Positions 1 to 5,872 of a stretch of 11,700 nt of DNA are shown here, piece after piece. The stretch lies in the NCBI GenBank assembly GCA_012520695.1, contig JAAYNU010000072.1, forward strand, positions 1 through 11,700. The letters run 5' to 3'. The translations under genes were made by a program, and so were the position numbers. Within the stretch, counting starts at the first letter, position 1. The number at the start of each line of letters is the position of its first letter. The notes under the pieces were generated by a model. It had not been told where the DNA came from. It was given only the letters and a program-made list of their open reading frames with translations, and made no database searches. Source of the stretch: Erysipelothrix sp. GTDB taxonomy: Bacteria > Bacillota_I > Bacilli_A > Erysipelotrichales > Erysipelotrichaceae.

Positions 1-90
1 GGGGTAGGTTGGGTACTCAATACCATTGAGTCGATCTTAAAAATAGGGGAATCGACCGGAGAAGGAGAATATTATGGACGGATTAATTAA
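1..90 (+). CDS. possible 3' end of an upstream gene (partial)
   Basis: Frame 1 is open from the window edge to a TAA at 88-90, while the other two plus frames are closed by stops within the first 45 bases. The 29 visible residues include a plausible amphipathic helix (VLNTIESILKIGEST). I do not recognise the protein. If real, it overlaps the start of the PTS permease gene by 17 bases, suggesting that both belong to one operon running in from the left. A 90-base open frame can arise by chance, so this is tentative. Confidence 0.35.
   Translation, partial: GVGWVLNTIESILKIGESTGEGEYYGRIN
15..56. repeat. two small inverted repeats upstream of the PTS permease
   Basis: ACTCAA (15-20) and TTGAGT (26-31) form a perfect inverted repeat around TACCA. 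GTCGAT (30-35) and ATCGAC (51-56) form a second one around 15 bases. They could be operator or RNA-hairpin elements ahead of the permease start, but they also lie within a possible coding end, and six-base arms can be chance. Confidence 0.25.
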
Positions 91-1510
91 ATTTTTTGAA
101 GACAAACTCGTTCCTATCGCGGCAAAGATTGGTAATCAACGCCATCTAATCGCGATTCGTGATGCGTTTGCTGCATTAATGCCTCTCGTTATGGCAGGAT
201 CAATTGCATTGCTCTTAAATAACGTACTATTCAGTCAAGGAGCATTGTTCCATGACTTACTGAAAATGATTATGGGTCTAGAACCAGACGTAGTCTTAGG
301 TTTCTGGGCATTCACTGGGAAATGGATTTCACCAGTTCTCGGTAGTATCGATGCTGGTACACTTTCAATCACTGGTTTAGGTTTAGCATTTACAATTGCT
401 TACCTACGTGCTCAAAATGAGAACCAAGATGGATTGATCACTGGATTAATTTCCATTGGTGCTTATATCATCGTTGGTGCTCTAAGCCGTCAGAACGTTA
501 TGGTTGCTGGCTGGGTAGGTCACTACTTAGGAGCACAAGGTGTGTTCGTATCTCTAATCGTTGGTTTAATCACTCCAGCAATTTATTTTGCTATTGTGAA
601 CCGCAACTTTACTATTAAAATGCCTGACACAGTGCCACCTGCAGTTGCTCGTGGATTCACAGGGATCATCCCTGGTGCTATTGCTCTTCTATTCTGGGCA
701 ATCGTTCGCTTTGTCTTAATTCAAATTCCTTTCGGAGAAGTAGCTGGAATGTTCCAAGTTGTTTCTGAAGCAGGAGAAGTTGTTACTGAGGGAATGTTCG
801 CTGCTGGAACAACAACAAACATCTTTATGTTGTTTGAGTTCTTCATTGCAAAGCCATTCTCATCATTCTCACAAGGTCCATTATTAATTATCATCATTGC
901 AGTTCTTGTACCATTACTATGGTTCTTCGGACTTCACGGTGCTAACTTACTAGCTGCTGTTACATCACCAGTTTATGGAACACTTAATACGCATAATCAA
1001 CAAGCATTTGCTGAAGGTGTGCGTACAATGAGTAAAACTCCATTGGAAGATGGTGGATTAGCTTACTGGGTAAGTGGATCATTTGATGCTTATGTCTACC
1101 ACGGTGGATCAGGTGCAACATTGCCACTGATTCTTGCAATTCTATTCTTCTCTAAAGTTAGAGATCAAAAAGAAGTTGCTAAACTGAGCTTGGCTCCTGG
1201 TATCTTTATGATTAACGAACCAATGCTATTTGGTATTCCAATTGTATTGAACCCAATTTATATTATTCCATTCGTATTAAACCAACCAATCTTAGCAATG
1301 GTTGCTTACTATGCTTCTATTCTTGGATTTGCAGGCCCAATTGTGAACTCTGTTCCATGGACTACACCTCCAGTATTGAACGCATTACTTGCTACTAACT
1401 TTAGCTGGGGTGCTGGATTAATTGCACTACTCAACCTCGGTATCGCATTTGTAATCTACTTACCATTTGTGTTCGTAGCGAACAGTGCAGATTCGAAATT
1501 GAATCAGTAA
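74..1510 (+). CDS. PTS permease IIC, lactose/cellobiose family
   Basis: This is the membrane channel subunit (EIIC) of a sugar phosphotransferase system. It imports a beta-linked disaccharide or related sugar while the cognate IIB phosphorylates it. The 478-residue length fits a full-length CelB/ChbC-type IIC. Hydrophobic segments run along the protein, with family motifs at FGLHG (285-289), YHGGSGATLPL (342-352) and the NEPMLFGIPIVLNP block (381-394), where Asn-Glu-Pro contributes to sugar binding. The start ATG has GAAGGAG upstream (61-67). No IIA or IIB gene is in the window, so these must lie upstream or elsewhere. The substrate cannot be read from sequence. Cellobiose or chitobiose are likely, and the nearby ChbG-like deacetylase makes amino sugars attractive, but that is inference. 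Confidence 0.93.
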   Translation: MDGLIKFFEDKLVPIAAKIGNQRHLIAIRDAFAALMPLVMAGSIALLLNNVLFSQGALFHDLLKMIMGLEPDVVLGFWAFTGKWISPVLGSIDAGTLSITGLGLAFTIAYLRAQNENQDGLITGLISIGAYIIVGALSRQNVMVAGWVGHYLGAQGVFVSLIVGLITPAIYFAIVNRNFTIKMPDTVPPAVARGFTGIIPGAIALLFWAIVRFVLIQIPFGEVAGMFQVVSEAGEVVTEGMFAAGTTTNIFMLFEFFIAKPFSSFSQGPLLIIIIAVLVPLLWFFGLHGANLLAAVTSPVYGTLNTHNQQAFAEGVRTMSKTPLEDGGLAYWVSGSFDAYVYHGGSGATLPLILAILFFSKVRDQKEVAKLSLAPGIFMINEPMLFGIPIVLNPIYIIPFVLNQPILAMVAYYASILGFAGPIVNSVPWTTPPVLNALLATNFSWGAGLIALLNLGIAFVIYLPFVFVANSADSKLNQ

Positions 1511-1551
1511 ATTCAAATTCTACTAGAAATATAAATTAGTAATATACGCCA

Positions 1552-1579
1552 AAGTCCTGTATAATTATATACAGGACTT
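1552..1579 (+). terminator. strong hairpin after the PTS permease
   Basis: AAGTCCTGTATA (1552-1563) and TATACAGGACTT (1568-1579) form a perfect 12-bp stem with an ATTA loop. The following tract (ATTTATT) is only moderately T-rich, so termination may be partial. The stem contains a TATAAT hexamer (1560-1565) that could serve as a -10 for the next gene, although no good -35 is placed for it. Confidence 0.6.
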
Positions 1580-1601
1580 ATTTATTGAAGGAGTGAGGAA
1601 A

Positions 1602-2033
1602 ATGTTAAAAGAAACAATCTTTATAGAAAAGCCGATTAGTGAAGTTTGGGATTTCATCGAAATGGAGTTTGCTAAAGCATTCAAATGCAGTCCGCAAGCA
1701 TTGTTAGGTAAAACCACAACTGCTGACTCGATGAACTTTACGGGTAAGGCAATTAAGGTGAGTCAAGTTGTGACTATTCATGACAAAGAATCACATTTTG
1801 CTTTTACTTCTGAAAATTCAAAAGACCGCGTAGAAAGTCATTACGAGTTTGAGGCTGACCCGGAAGGGACGTATCTCACAACTTATGAAATTGGATCCGG
1901 TGTACAAAGTAAAATGCGTACGTGGAATTACCAATTATTTACGCTGCCAATACTTAGAGGGTCGACGAAGAAGAAGCTTCGACGTCGCTTAGAGGGTCTT
2001 AAGGCAATGATAGAAAGTGAGGATGTAGAATGA
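1602..2033 (+). CDS. small SRPBCC/DUF3284-like protein
   Basis: A 143-residue soluble protein with no signal peptide or membrane segment. The opening pattern (KETIFIEKPISEVWDFIE), alternating beta-strands and a basic C-terminal helix (STKKKLRRRLEGLKAMIE) resemble the START/SRPBCC fold. They look most like the DUF3284 family, small Firmicutes proteins I associate with sugar PTS operons. The function of that family is not known to me. An in-frame GTG exists at 1593, but AAGGAG (1588-1593) overlaps it and sits 8 bases before the ATG at 1602, so the ATG is chosen. The last codons overlap the next start as ATGA, giving translational coupling. The gene lies behind the PTS permease across a hairpin, so read-through could co-express them. 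Family assignment is by pattern only. Confidence 0.6.
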   Translation: MLKETIFIEKPISEVWDFIEMEFAKAFKCSPQALLGKTTTADSMNFTGKAIKVSQVVTIHDKESHFAFTSENSKDRVESHYEFEADPEGTYLTTYEIGSGVQSKMRTWNYQLFTLPILRGSTKKKLRRRLEGLKAMIESEDVE

Positions 2034-2254
2034 TTATCGTTAGTTCACCATTAAAAAGGGACTTTTTTAAGGAATATGTACCAACTCTCGTTATGGGCGA
2101 AGATACTTTTACATTTGAAAAAGAAGAAGGATTAAAATTATATTTTAATACAACTGCTGAAGATTTAGATGCTGCTGTTCGTTTCTTAAAAGATACTCTT
2201 AGAAAATCGGAATACGGTCGTGCTCTTTATTTCATCGTTGAAAAAGCTGCATAA
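2030..2254 (+). CDS. 74-residue protein of unknown function
   Basis: I do not recognise this protein. It is short and acidic, starting MIIVSSPLKRDFFKEYVP, with predicted alternation of strands and helices and one charged helix (AEDLDAAVRFLKDTLRKSE). There is no cysteine, signal peptide or membrane segment. Its ATG overlaps the TGA of the preceding SRPBCC-like gene (ATGA), so the two are probably translated as a coupled pair. A weak GAGG lies upstream inside that gene. An intrinsic terminator follows 9 bases after its stop, which supports it being the last gene of a real unit. The coupling and terminator are the main evidence that it is genuine. Confidence 0.7.
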   Translation: MIIVSSPLKRDFFKEYVPTLVMGEDTFTFEKEEGLKLYFNTTAEDLDAAVRFLKDTLRKSEYGRALYFIVEKAA

Positions 2255-2315
2255 CAAACTGAGCCTAGCCATGTGTTAGGTTTTTTTGTGCAATATATAA
2301 AAAACAAACTGAGCC
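2253..2315. repeat. 13-bp direct repeat in the convergent terminator region
   Basis: AACAAACTGAGCC occurs at 2253-2265 and again at 2303-2315, exactly 50 bases apart. The second copy forms most of the left arm of the bidirectional hairpin at 2305-2331. The first copy runs into the left arm of the plus-strand terminator. Confidence 0.85.
2264..2287 (+). terminator. intrinsic terminator of the DUF3284-like/74-aa unit
   Basis: CCTAGC (2264-2269) pairs with GTTAGG (2275-2280), with one G-U pair and a five-base loop, followed directly by seven T residues (2281-2287). This is a classic Rho-independent terminator just behind the 74-residue gene. Confidence 0.85.
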
Positions 2316-2331
2316 ATATAGGTTCAGTTTG
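2299..2331 (-). terminator. intrinsic terminator of gntR-family gene
   Basis: CAAACTGAGCC (2305-2315) and GGTTCAGTTTG (2321-2331) form an 11-bp stem with a single wobble position and an ATATA loop. On the minus strand the stem is followed by six T residues (complement of 2299-2304). It lies 8 bases beyond the stop of the regulator gene. On the plus strand it can back up the first terminator, though with a weaker T tract. Confidence 0.85.
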
Positions 2332-2338
2332 CTATTAT

Positions 2339-3049
2339 CTAGAATAATAAATTCGATAGTTTTAAGAATCGTGTATGTTTGTAGTGATGGATATCAATTG
2401 AGTAGTCAAAGATTTCACCGGATCTAAACATTGCCTTATTGGTTGATACGAGTGCAGGCTCACCTTCATTGAGTCCCAATAACATCGCATCACGTGGACT
2501 AAGAGGGGTCGCCTCTATGATTCTGTCAACGTATCCAATTTGTTTGTGGAGATCATTTCGTATGTATGAATAGATTGAAGTATTGATAATGTCTTCATCT
2601 AAATAGGGAACGTAGTCTCGATTATAATATGAGTACTCAATAACCCATTGTTGATCATCAATTGTTCGCAGTCTACTGATGTAGTAGAGCGGTGTATTAA
2701 TGTCGCATTTCATTATGATTGCGATTGCTTCGCTGGCATTGATTTCTTCGAACTCGAGTATTTTAGTTTTAATGACGCTGTTAGGATAATCGATGCTTAG
2801 GCCTCGGAAATTTTCGAGATTAATGGCATTTTCGATTGAGACATCTCTGATGAACATGCCACTACCTTGTACGGGCATGATATATCCTTTTCGGGTAAGG
2901 TTATCAACTGCTTTTCTGATCGTGTTACGACTCACACCATAGTGATTTGTCAGTTCTTCTTCCGTGGGAAGTTTACCACCTGCATGGTATTCTCCATGTA
3001 GAATTTTTTCTTCTATTTCTTGACTAATATTGATGTATTTATGGCTCAC
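2339..3049 (-). CDS. GntR-family transcriptional regulator (HutC/UTRA type)
   Basis: A cytoplasmic DNA-binding repressor or activator of 236 residues. The N-terminal winged helix (about 5-68) carries the canonical GntR pattern KLPTEEELTNHYGVSRNTIRKAV (residues 26-48) and the wing GSGMFI. The remaining part (about 85-230) matches a UTRA ligand-binding domain, with the typical PLYYISRLRTID and late EYSYYNRDYVPYLD segments. UTRA domains often bind sugar phosphates such as glucosamine-6-phosphate. It follows the ChbG-like gene on the same strand, so control of amino-sugar genes, including the nearby PTS permease, is plausible but inferred. A TTG at 3058 also opens the frame, but AGGAGG (3060-3065) is only one base from it and 10 bases from the GTG at 3049, so GTG is preferred. 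Confidence 0.88.
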   Translation of the reverse strand: MSHKYINISQEIEEKILHGEYHAGGKLPTEEELTNHYGVSRNTIRKAVDNLTRKGYIMPVQGSGMFIRDVSIENAINLENFRGLSIDYPNSVIKTKILEFEEINASEAIAIIMKCDINTPLYYISRLRTIDDQQWVIEYSYYNRDYVPYLDEDIINTSIYSYIRNDLHKQIGYVDRIIEATPLSPRDAMLLGLNEGEPALVSTNKAMFRSGEIFDYSIDIHHYKHTRFLKLSNLLF

Positions 3050-3072
3050 AATTGACAATCCTCCTTTCCTAA

Positions 3073-3101
3073 ATTATAGCATTAAAAAAGCCTAAACTCA
3101 A
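3073..3101 (-). promoter_or_regulatory. promoter of the gntR-family gene, extended -10
   Basis: Read on the minus strand, TTGAGT (3096-3101) is followed after 17 bases by TATAAT (3073-3078), preceded by TGC, giving a full TGnTATAAT extended -10. The expected start of transcription is near 3066, which places the Shine-Dalgarno sequence (3060-3067) at the extreme 5' end of the message. The -35 lies within the terminator hairpin of the upstream deacetylase gene. Confidence 0.75.
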
Positions 3102-3111
3102 TGTTTAGGCT
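3084..3111 (-). terminator. intrinsic terminator of the ChbG-like gene
   Basis: AGCCTAAAC (3089-3097) and GTTTAGGCT (3103-3111) form a perfect 9-bp stem with a five-base loop. On the minus strand it is followed by T residues (complement of 3084-3089). The stop codon of the deacetylase gene (3105-3107) lies inside the hairpin, so ribosomes finishing the gene could interfere with hairpin formation. Confidence 0.85.
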
Positions 3112-3818
3112 ATGTCTCGATAGCTTATAAGCTCGATTCCCAAGGATTCGGCTTTCTCTCTTAATTTAGGATCAGATAAGATCTGTAATTCAGTGAATCT
3201 TTCTTCAGTATAGGATGAAATACTTCTTAAATATTCATCAACATATGCAGGGTGTGTCATTAAATCAACGACGTCATATGCTTTCTCTTCAAAGAGTTCT
3301 AAAATGAATGCTTCGGTCACACCTTGTTTATAAAATTTAGGGTTAACTTCAACTTCATTTGGTAATAGGGTGCGTTCAGATCTGAACGGTACTTTATACT
3401 TTTCTGAGAGCCTTTGAACAATGCCATCAAGCGCTGGATGAAGATGTACATGATGGTGTGAATCAAGATGTGTAATATCTAACTCTTTAGCGATGGATGC
3501 GATTTGAGCATCCCATTCTCGGTAGACTTCTTCTTTGTCGATCGTTTCATCAAGTGAATTGATCGTCCAACAGAATTTACCATCTTTATTTGCGATATTC
3601 TTATGTGTATCTAAAAGTGGTCCTTGTGTTGTGAGTACCATATGGACTCCAACTCCCAAACCAGGGTTCTCCTTAGCGAGTTGAATCGCTTCTTGAGTGA
3701 ACTTTGTGTTTGCCATCAAGGTAGTCGACGTTAAGATTCCATTTTGATAGGATTCTATAATTGCCTTGTTCCCGCCTTGGGTTAAACCAAAATCATCTGC
3801 ATTAACAATAACTTTCAT
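3105..3818 (-). CDS. chbG: ChbG/YdjC-family carbohydrate deacetylase
   Basis: A 237-residue cytoplasmic metal-dependent deacetylase. Characterised family members remove an acetyl group from N,N'-diacetylchitobiose or its 6-phosphate. Family motifs are all present: NADDFG (6-11), with the metal and catalytic aspartates, GVGVHMVLTT (55-64), with a metal-binding His59, and HLDSHHHVHLHP (117-128), with the second metal-binding histidines. MTHPAY follows near residue 192. The length is close to the usual 235-260. The ATG has AGGAGG (complement of 3826-3831) seven bases upstream. It is the first gene of a minus-strand unit followed by a GntR/UTRA regulator, and it diverges from a cyclophilin gene. 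The context suggests processing of an imported acetylated amino sugar. The exact substrate is unknown. Confidence 0.9.
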   Translation of the reverse strand: MKVIVNADDFGLTQGGNKAIIESYQNGILTSTTLMANTKFTQEAIQLAKENPGLGVGVHMVLTTQGPLLDTHKNIANKDGKFCWTINSLDETIDKEEVYREWDAQIASIAKELDITHLDSHHHVHLHPALDGIVQRLSEKYKVPFRSERTLLPNEVEVNPKFYKQGVTEAFILELFEEKAYDVVDLMTHPAYVDEYLRSISSYTEERFTELQILSDPKLREKAESLGIELISYRDIA

Positions 3819-3837
3819 AGTGTAGCCTCCTAGTAAA

Positions 3838-3859
3838 AGTATACCACGTTTGGTATAGT
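3838..3859. promoter_or_regulatory. palindrome with divergent extended -10 promoters
   Basis: TATACCA (3840-3846) and TGGTATA (3851-3857) are perfect inverted arms around CGTT. The right arm begins TGGTATAGT (3851-3859), an extended -10 for the cyclophilin gene. The left arm read on the minus strand begins TGGTATACT (3838-3846), an extended -10 for the deacetylase gene. Neither has a good -35 hexamer at 17 bases. The palindrome could also be an operator. The TGGTATAG core recalls sites I associate with UTRA-type amino-sugar regulators (NagR/YvoA), so the nearby GntR protein is a candidate binder. That is inference. Confidence 0.65.
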
Positions 3860-3875
3860 ATTAGAGGAGGTAATT

Positions 3876-4355
3876 ATGAATAAAACAATTAAAATTACAA
3901 TGAGTACAGGTCAAGTCATGACCGTTGAGTTATATGAGGAGATTGCACCAAAAACAGTTGCGAACTTCTTAAAGTTAATTGAAGAGAAATTCTACGACGG
4001 ATTAGTATTCCATCGTGTTATTCCTGGTTTCATGATTCAGGGTGGTTGCCCAGATGGAACTGGTATGGGAGGTCCTGGATACAGCATCGAAGGAGAATTC
4101 TCATCAAACGGATTTAAAAATGATTTAATTCACTCTAAGGGTGTATTATCGATGGCTCGTTCAATGATGCCAGATTCAGCTGGAAGCCAATTCTTTATTA
4201 TGGCAGCAGACGCACCTCACTTAGATGGTGACTACGCAGCATTTGGTAAAGTAATTGATGGCCTTGAGCACGTTGATGCAATTGTTGCTACTAAGCGCGA
4301 CCGCAATGACAAACCACTTGATCCTCAAGTGATTCAAACAATCGAAATTGTTTAA
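3876..4355 (+). CDS. cyclophilin-type peptidylprolyl cis-trans isomerase
   Basis: A single-domain cyclophilin of 159 residues that catalyses cis-trans isomerisation of Xaa-Pro bonds during protein folding. The active-site region is clear: FHRVIPGFMIQGG (45-57), with catalytic Arg47 and substrate-binding Phe52 and Gln55, then AGSQFFIMAADAPHLDG (102-118), with Gln105, Phe106 and His115, and YAAFGKV (120-126). The tryptophan seen in human cyclophilin A is absent, as in many bacterial members. There is no signal peptide or lipobox, so it should act in the cytoplasm. AGGAGG (3865-3870) precedes the ATG by five bases. It is a single-gene unit with its own extended -10 and terminator. Confidence 0.95.
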   Translation: MNKTIKITMSTGQVMTVELYEEIAPKTVANFLKLIEEKFYDGLVFHRVIPGFMIQGGCPDGTGMGGPGYSIEGEFSSNGFKNDLIHSKGVLSMARSMMPDSAGSQFFIMAADAPHLDGDYAAFGKVIDGLEHVDAIVATKRDRNDKPLDPQVIQTIEIV

Positions 4356-4385
4356 TTAAAAAGATAAATATTAAGTATATTTTCT

Positions 4386-4417
4386 AAACTGTTGACGACA
4401 CTGTCAGCAGTTTTTTT
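4386..4417 (+). terminator. intrinsic terminator of the cyclophilin gene
   Basis: AAACTGTTGAC (4386-4396) pairs with GTCAGCAGTTT (4403-4413), with one wobble pair and a six-base loop, and runs into seven T residues (4411-4417). Confidence 0.9.
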
Positions 4418-4727
4418 ATACCTTTTCGATGTGCATTATTTACTTAACATTTACAATATATACACACCCAACATTTTGTTACATCACATGCTCGATTGGT
4501 AACATTTGCGACAAAATTCTTCTCGAAACTACTATACTCGCTGTCTCACAAAGTCTTATTGATTATGTGAAGTACACAGAGCAAGTCGATCTGTTTCCCA
4601 AGCTGATATAAATAATATTGATATTATAGAAACCACATATGAATACTACGATGAAGACAGTGAAGAATCGTTTGTCGCTAGAATCGATGATTTAGAAGGG
4701 TGACATATGTGATGTTGTTAGTGACAT
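4418..4727. other. intergenic stretch with a possible decayed coding remnant
   Basis: There is no convincing intact gene here. A 60-codon frame opens at 4429 but has no ribosome binding site and an unlikely composition. From 4563 to 4703 another plus frame is open for 46 codons and ends in a protein-like acidic tail (ETTYEYYDEDSEES, then ARIDDLEG before TGA). It has no ATG, GTG or TTG start, so it could be the end of a frameshifted relic. GTGACAT is directly repeated at 4700-4706 and 4722-4728, and TGTTAC/GTAACA form a loose inverted repeat around 4478-4505. No clear terminator for the minus-strand peptidase gene is visible. Confidence 0.4.
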
Positions 4728-5765
4728 TTAGAGAATGACTTGGATTTGATCGAATTCTTTGTCGTATGAGTTTAGGACATGGACACCATCTTCGTGTACG
4801 CAGACTAAATCTTCGATGCGAATGCCGCCAAGTCCTTCAATATAGATGCCGGGTTCAATTGAGAAACACATGCCTACTTCGATGGGTGTGTCATTGGTAG
4901 ATGAGACGTCGAGGTTTTCATGGCATTCAATACCTATGCCGTGTCCTGTTCGGTGGATGAATGCTTCACCGTAACCGTGCTTGGTGATAACGTCGCGTGC
5001 TGCTTTATCGACACTTGATAGTGGTGCGCCTATTTTAACGGCTTCTATGGCTGCTTTATTTGCCTCTAAGACAATCTTATAGATTGCTTCTAGTTCTGGA
5101 TGGTCTCCTACGAAGAATGCTCGTGTCATGTCGGATGCGTAGTTATTGACCATGCCTCCCATATCAACGAGAACAACATCATTTTCTGTGAGTGTTCTGT
5201 TGGTTGGTATTCCGTGTGGGTCGGCGATGTTTTCTGTGAATACGACAATGGGTTCAAAACTAGTATTTTTATTGTGGAACTCTTTTACCTTTTCGGCTAG
5301 TTCGATTTCGCTGACGCCAAGTTTAATTTCTTGTCGGACGCGGTCCATGACGCGATCGTTTTCCTGTGATGCTTCGAACAACAGTTCCATCTCTTTGGGT
5401 GTTTTAATTCTTCTAAGACTTTCTAATGTGGGTGACGCATTTTCAAGGGTGTAGTTTTCTTGAATAAACGGGAGGGTGAATCTGAATTGAAACGTTCCGT
5501 CAAGTGCGAGAGCTTGGTTTTCTTGGATGTGTTGCATTAAGAGTTTTATAGAGTCTTCAGTATCATCAAACTGGATACATTTGATTGTGTTAGGTTTCTT
5601 GAATAGTTTATTCAGGAATAGGATGGGTTCATCATTTTTTCGAATTAAGAGGGCGATCATGCGCTCACCGACCTCGTAGTGTTCGTTGATCAGGTATTGA
5701 ATCATGAATGCATCACTCACAATCATTTGTGGTGTCATCATTGCTTCTTGTAATCTTTTTATCAT
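4728..5765 (-). CDS. M24B-family Xaa-Pro aminopeptidase/dipeptidase
   Basis: A 345-residue cytoplasmic metallopeptidase that cleaves X-Pro bonds in small peptides. The N-terminal creatinase-like domain (about 1-118) is followed by the pita-bread catalytic domain (about 125-345). All five expected metal ligands are visible: Asp201 (VDMGG), Asp212 (SDMTR), His275 (RTGHGIG), Glu304 (SIEPGIYIE) and Glu318 (RIEDLV). The length fits the Xaa-Pro dipeptidase (PepQ-like) group of Firmicutes, but aminopeptidase P activity cannot be excluded. The ATG has AAGGAG about 12 bases upstream, a rather long spacing, and no alternative start fits better. It is transcribed alone and diverges from a gene for a 118-residue unknown protein. 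Confidence 0.92.
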   Translation of the reverse strand: MIKRLQEAMMTPQMIVSDAFMIQYLINEHYEVGERMIALLIRKNDEPILFLNKLFKKPNTIKCIQFDDTEDSIKLLMQHIQENQALALDGTFQFRFTLPFIQENYTLENASPTLESLRRIKTPKEMELLFEASQENDRVMDRVRQEIKLGVSEIELAEKVKEFHNKNTSFEPIVVFTENIADPHGIPTNRTLTENDVVLVDMGGMVNNYASDMTRAFFVGDHPELEAIYKIVLEANKAAIEAVKIGAPLSSVDKAARDVITKHGYGEAFIHRTGHGIGIECHENLDVSSTNDTPIEVGMCFSIEPGIYIEGLGGIRIEDLVCVHEDGVHVLNSYDKEFDQIQVIL

Positions 5766-5797
5766 GGTGTGTATATTCTCCTTGTTATCTATATATC

Positions 5798-5827
5798 ATT
5801 ATAGTTCTAAGGTGTAAGTCAATGCAA
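5798..5827 (-). promoter_or_regulatory. candidate promoter of the Xaa-Pro peptidase gene
   Basis: On the minus strand, TTGCAT (5822-5827) and TATAAT (5798-5803) are separated by 18 bases. The -10 is consensus and the -35 matches only at three positions. The start would fall near 5791, giving a leader of about 25 bases. A TTGACT also lies at 5817-5822, but only 13 bases from the -10. Confidence 0.5.
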
Positions 5828-5872
5828 ACATTGATTATCTATGATATTATTGAAGTGGAAGGATGTGTAAAA

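Noticed and set aside
4429-4611. 60-codon plus-strand open frame after the cyclophilin terminator
   Set aside because: No ribosome binding site, the ATG follows directly on a terminator T tract, and the composition is rich in Cys, Thr and Ile without domain-like pattern. Discussed only as part of a possible relic.
5100-5454. Two plus-strand open frames inside the Xaa-Pro peptidase gene
   Set aside because: They are antisense to a gene whose metal ligands are all intact, and have low-complexity Ser-rich composition.
5708-5872. Upstream extension of the 118-residue gene to ATG 5708
   Set aside because: It would overlap the start of the divergent peptidase gene and has no ribosome binding site. 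GGAAGGA is correctly spaced for ATG 5873.
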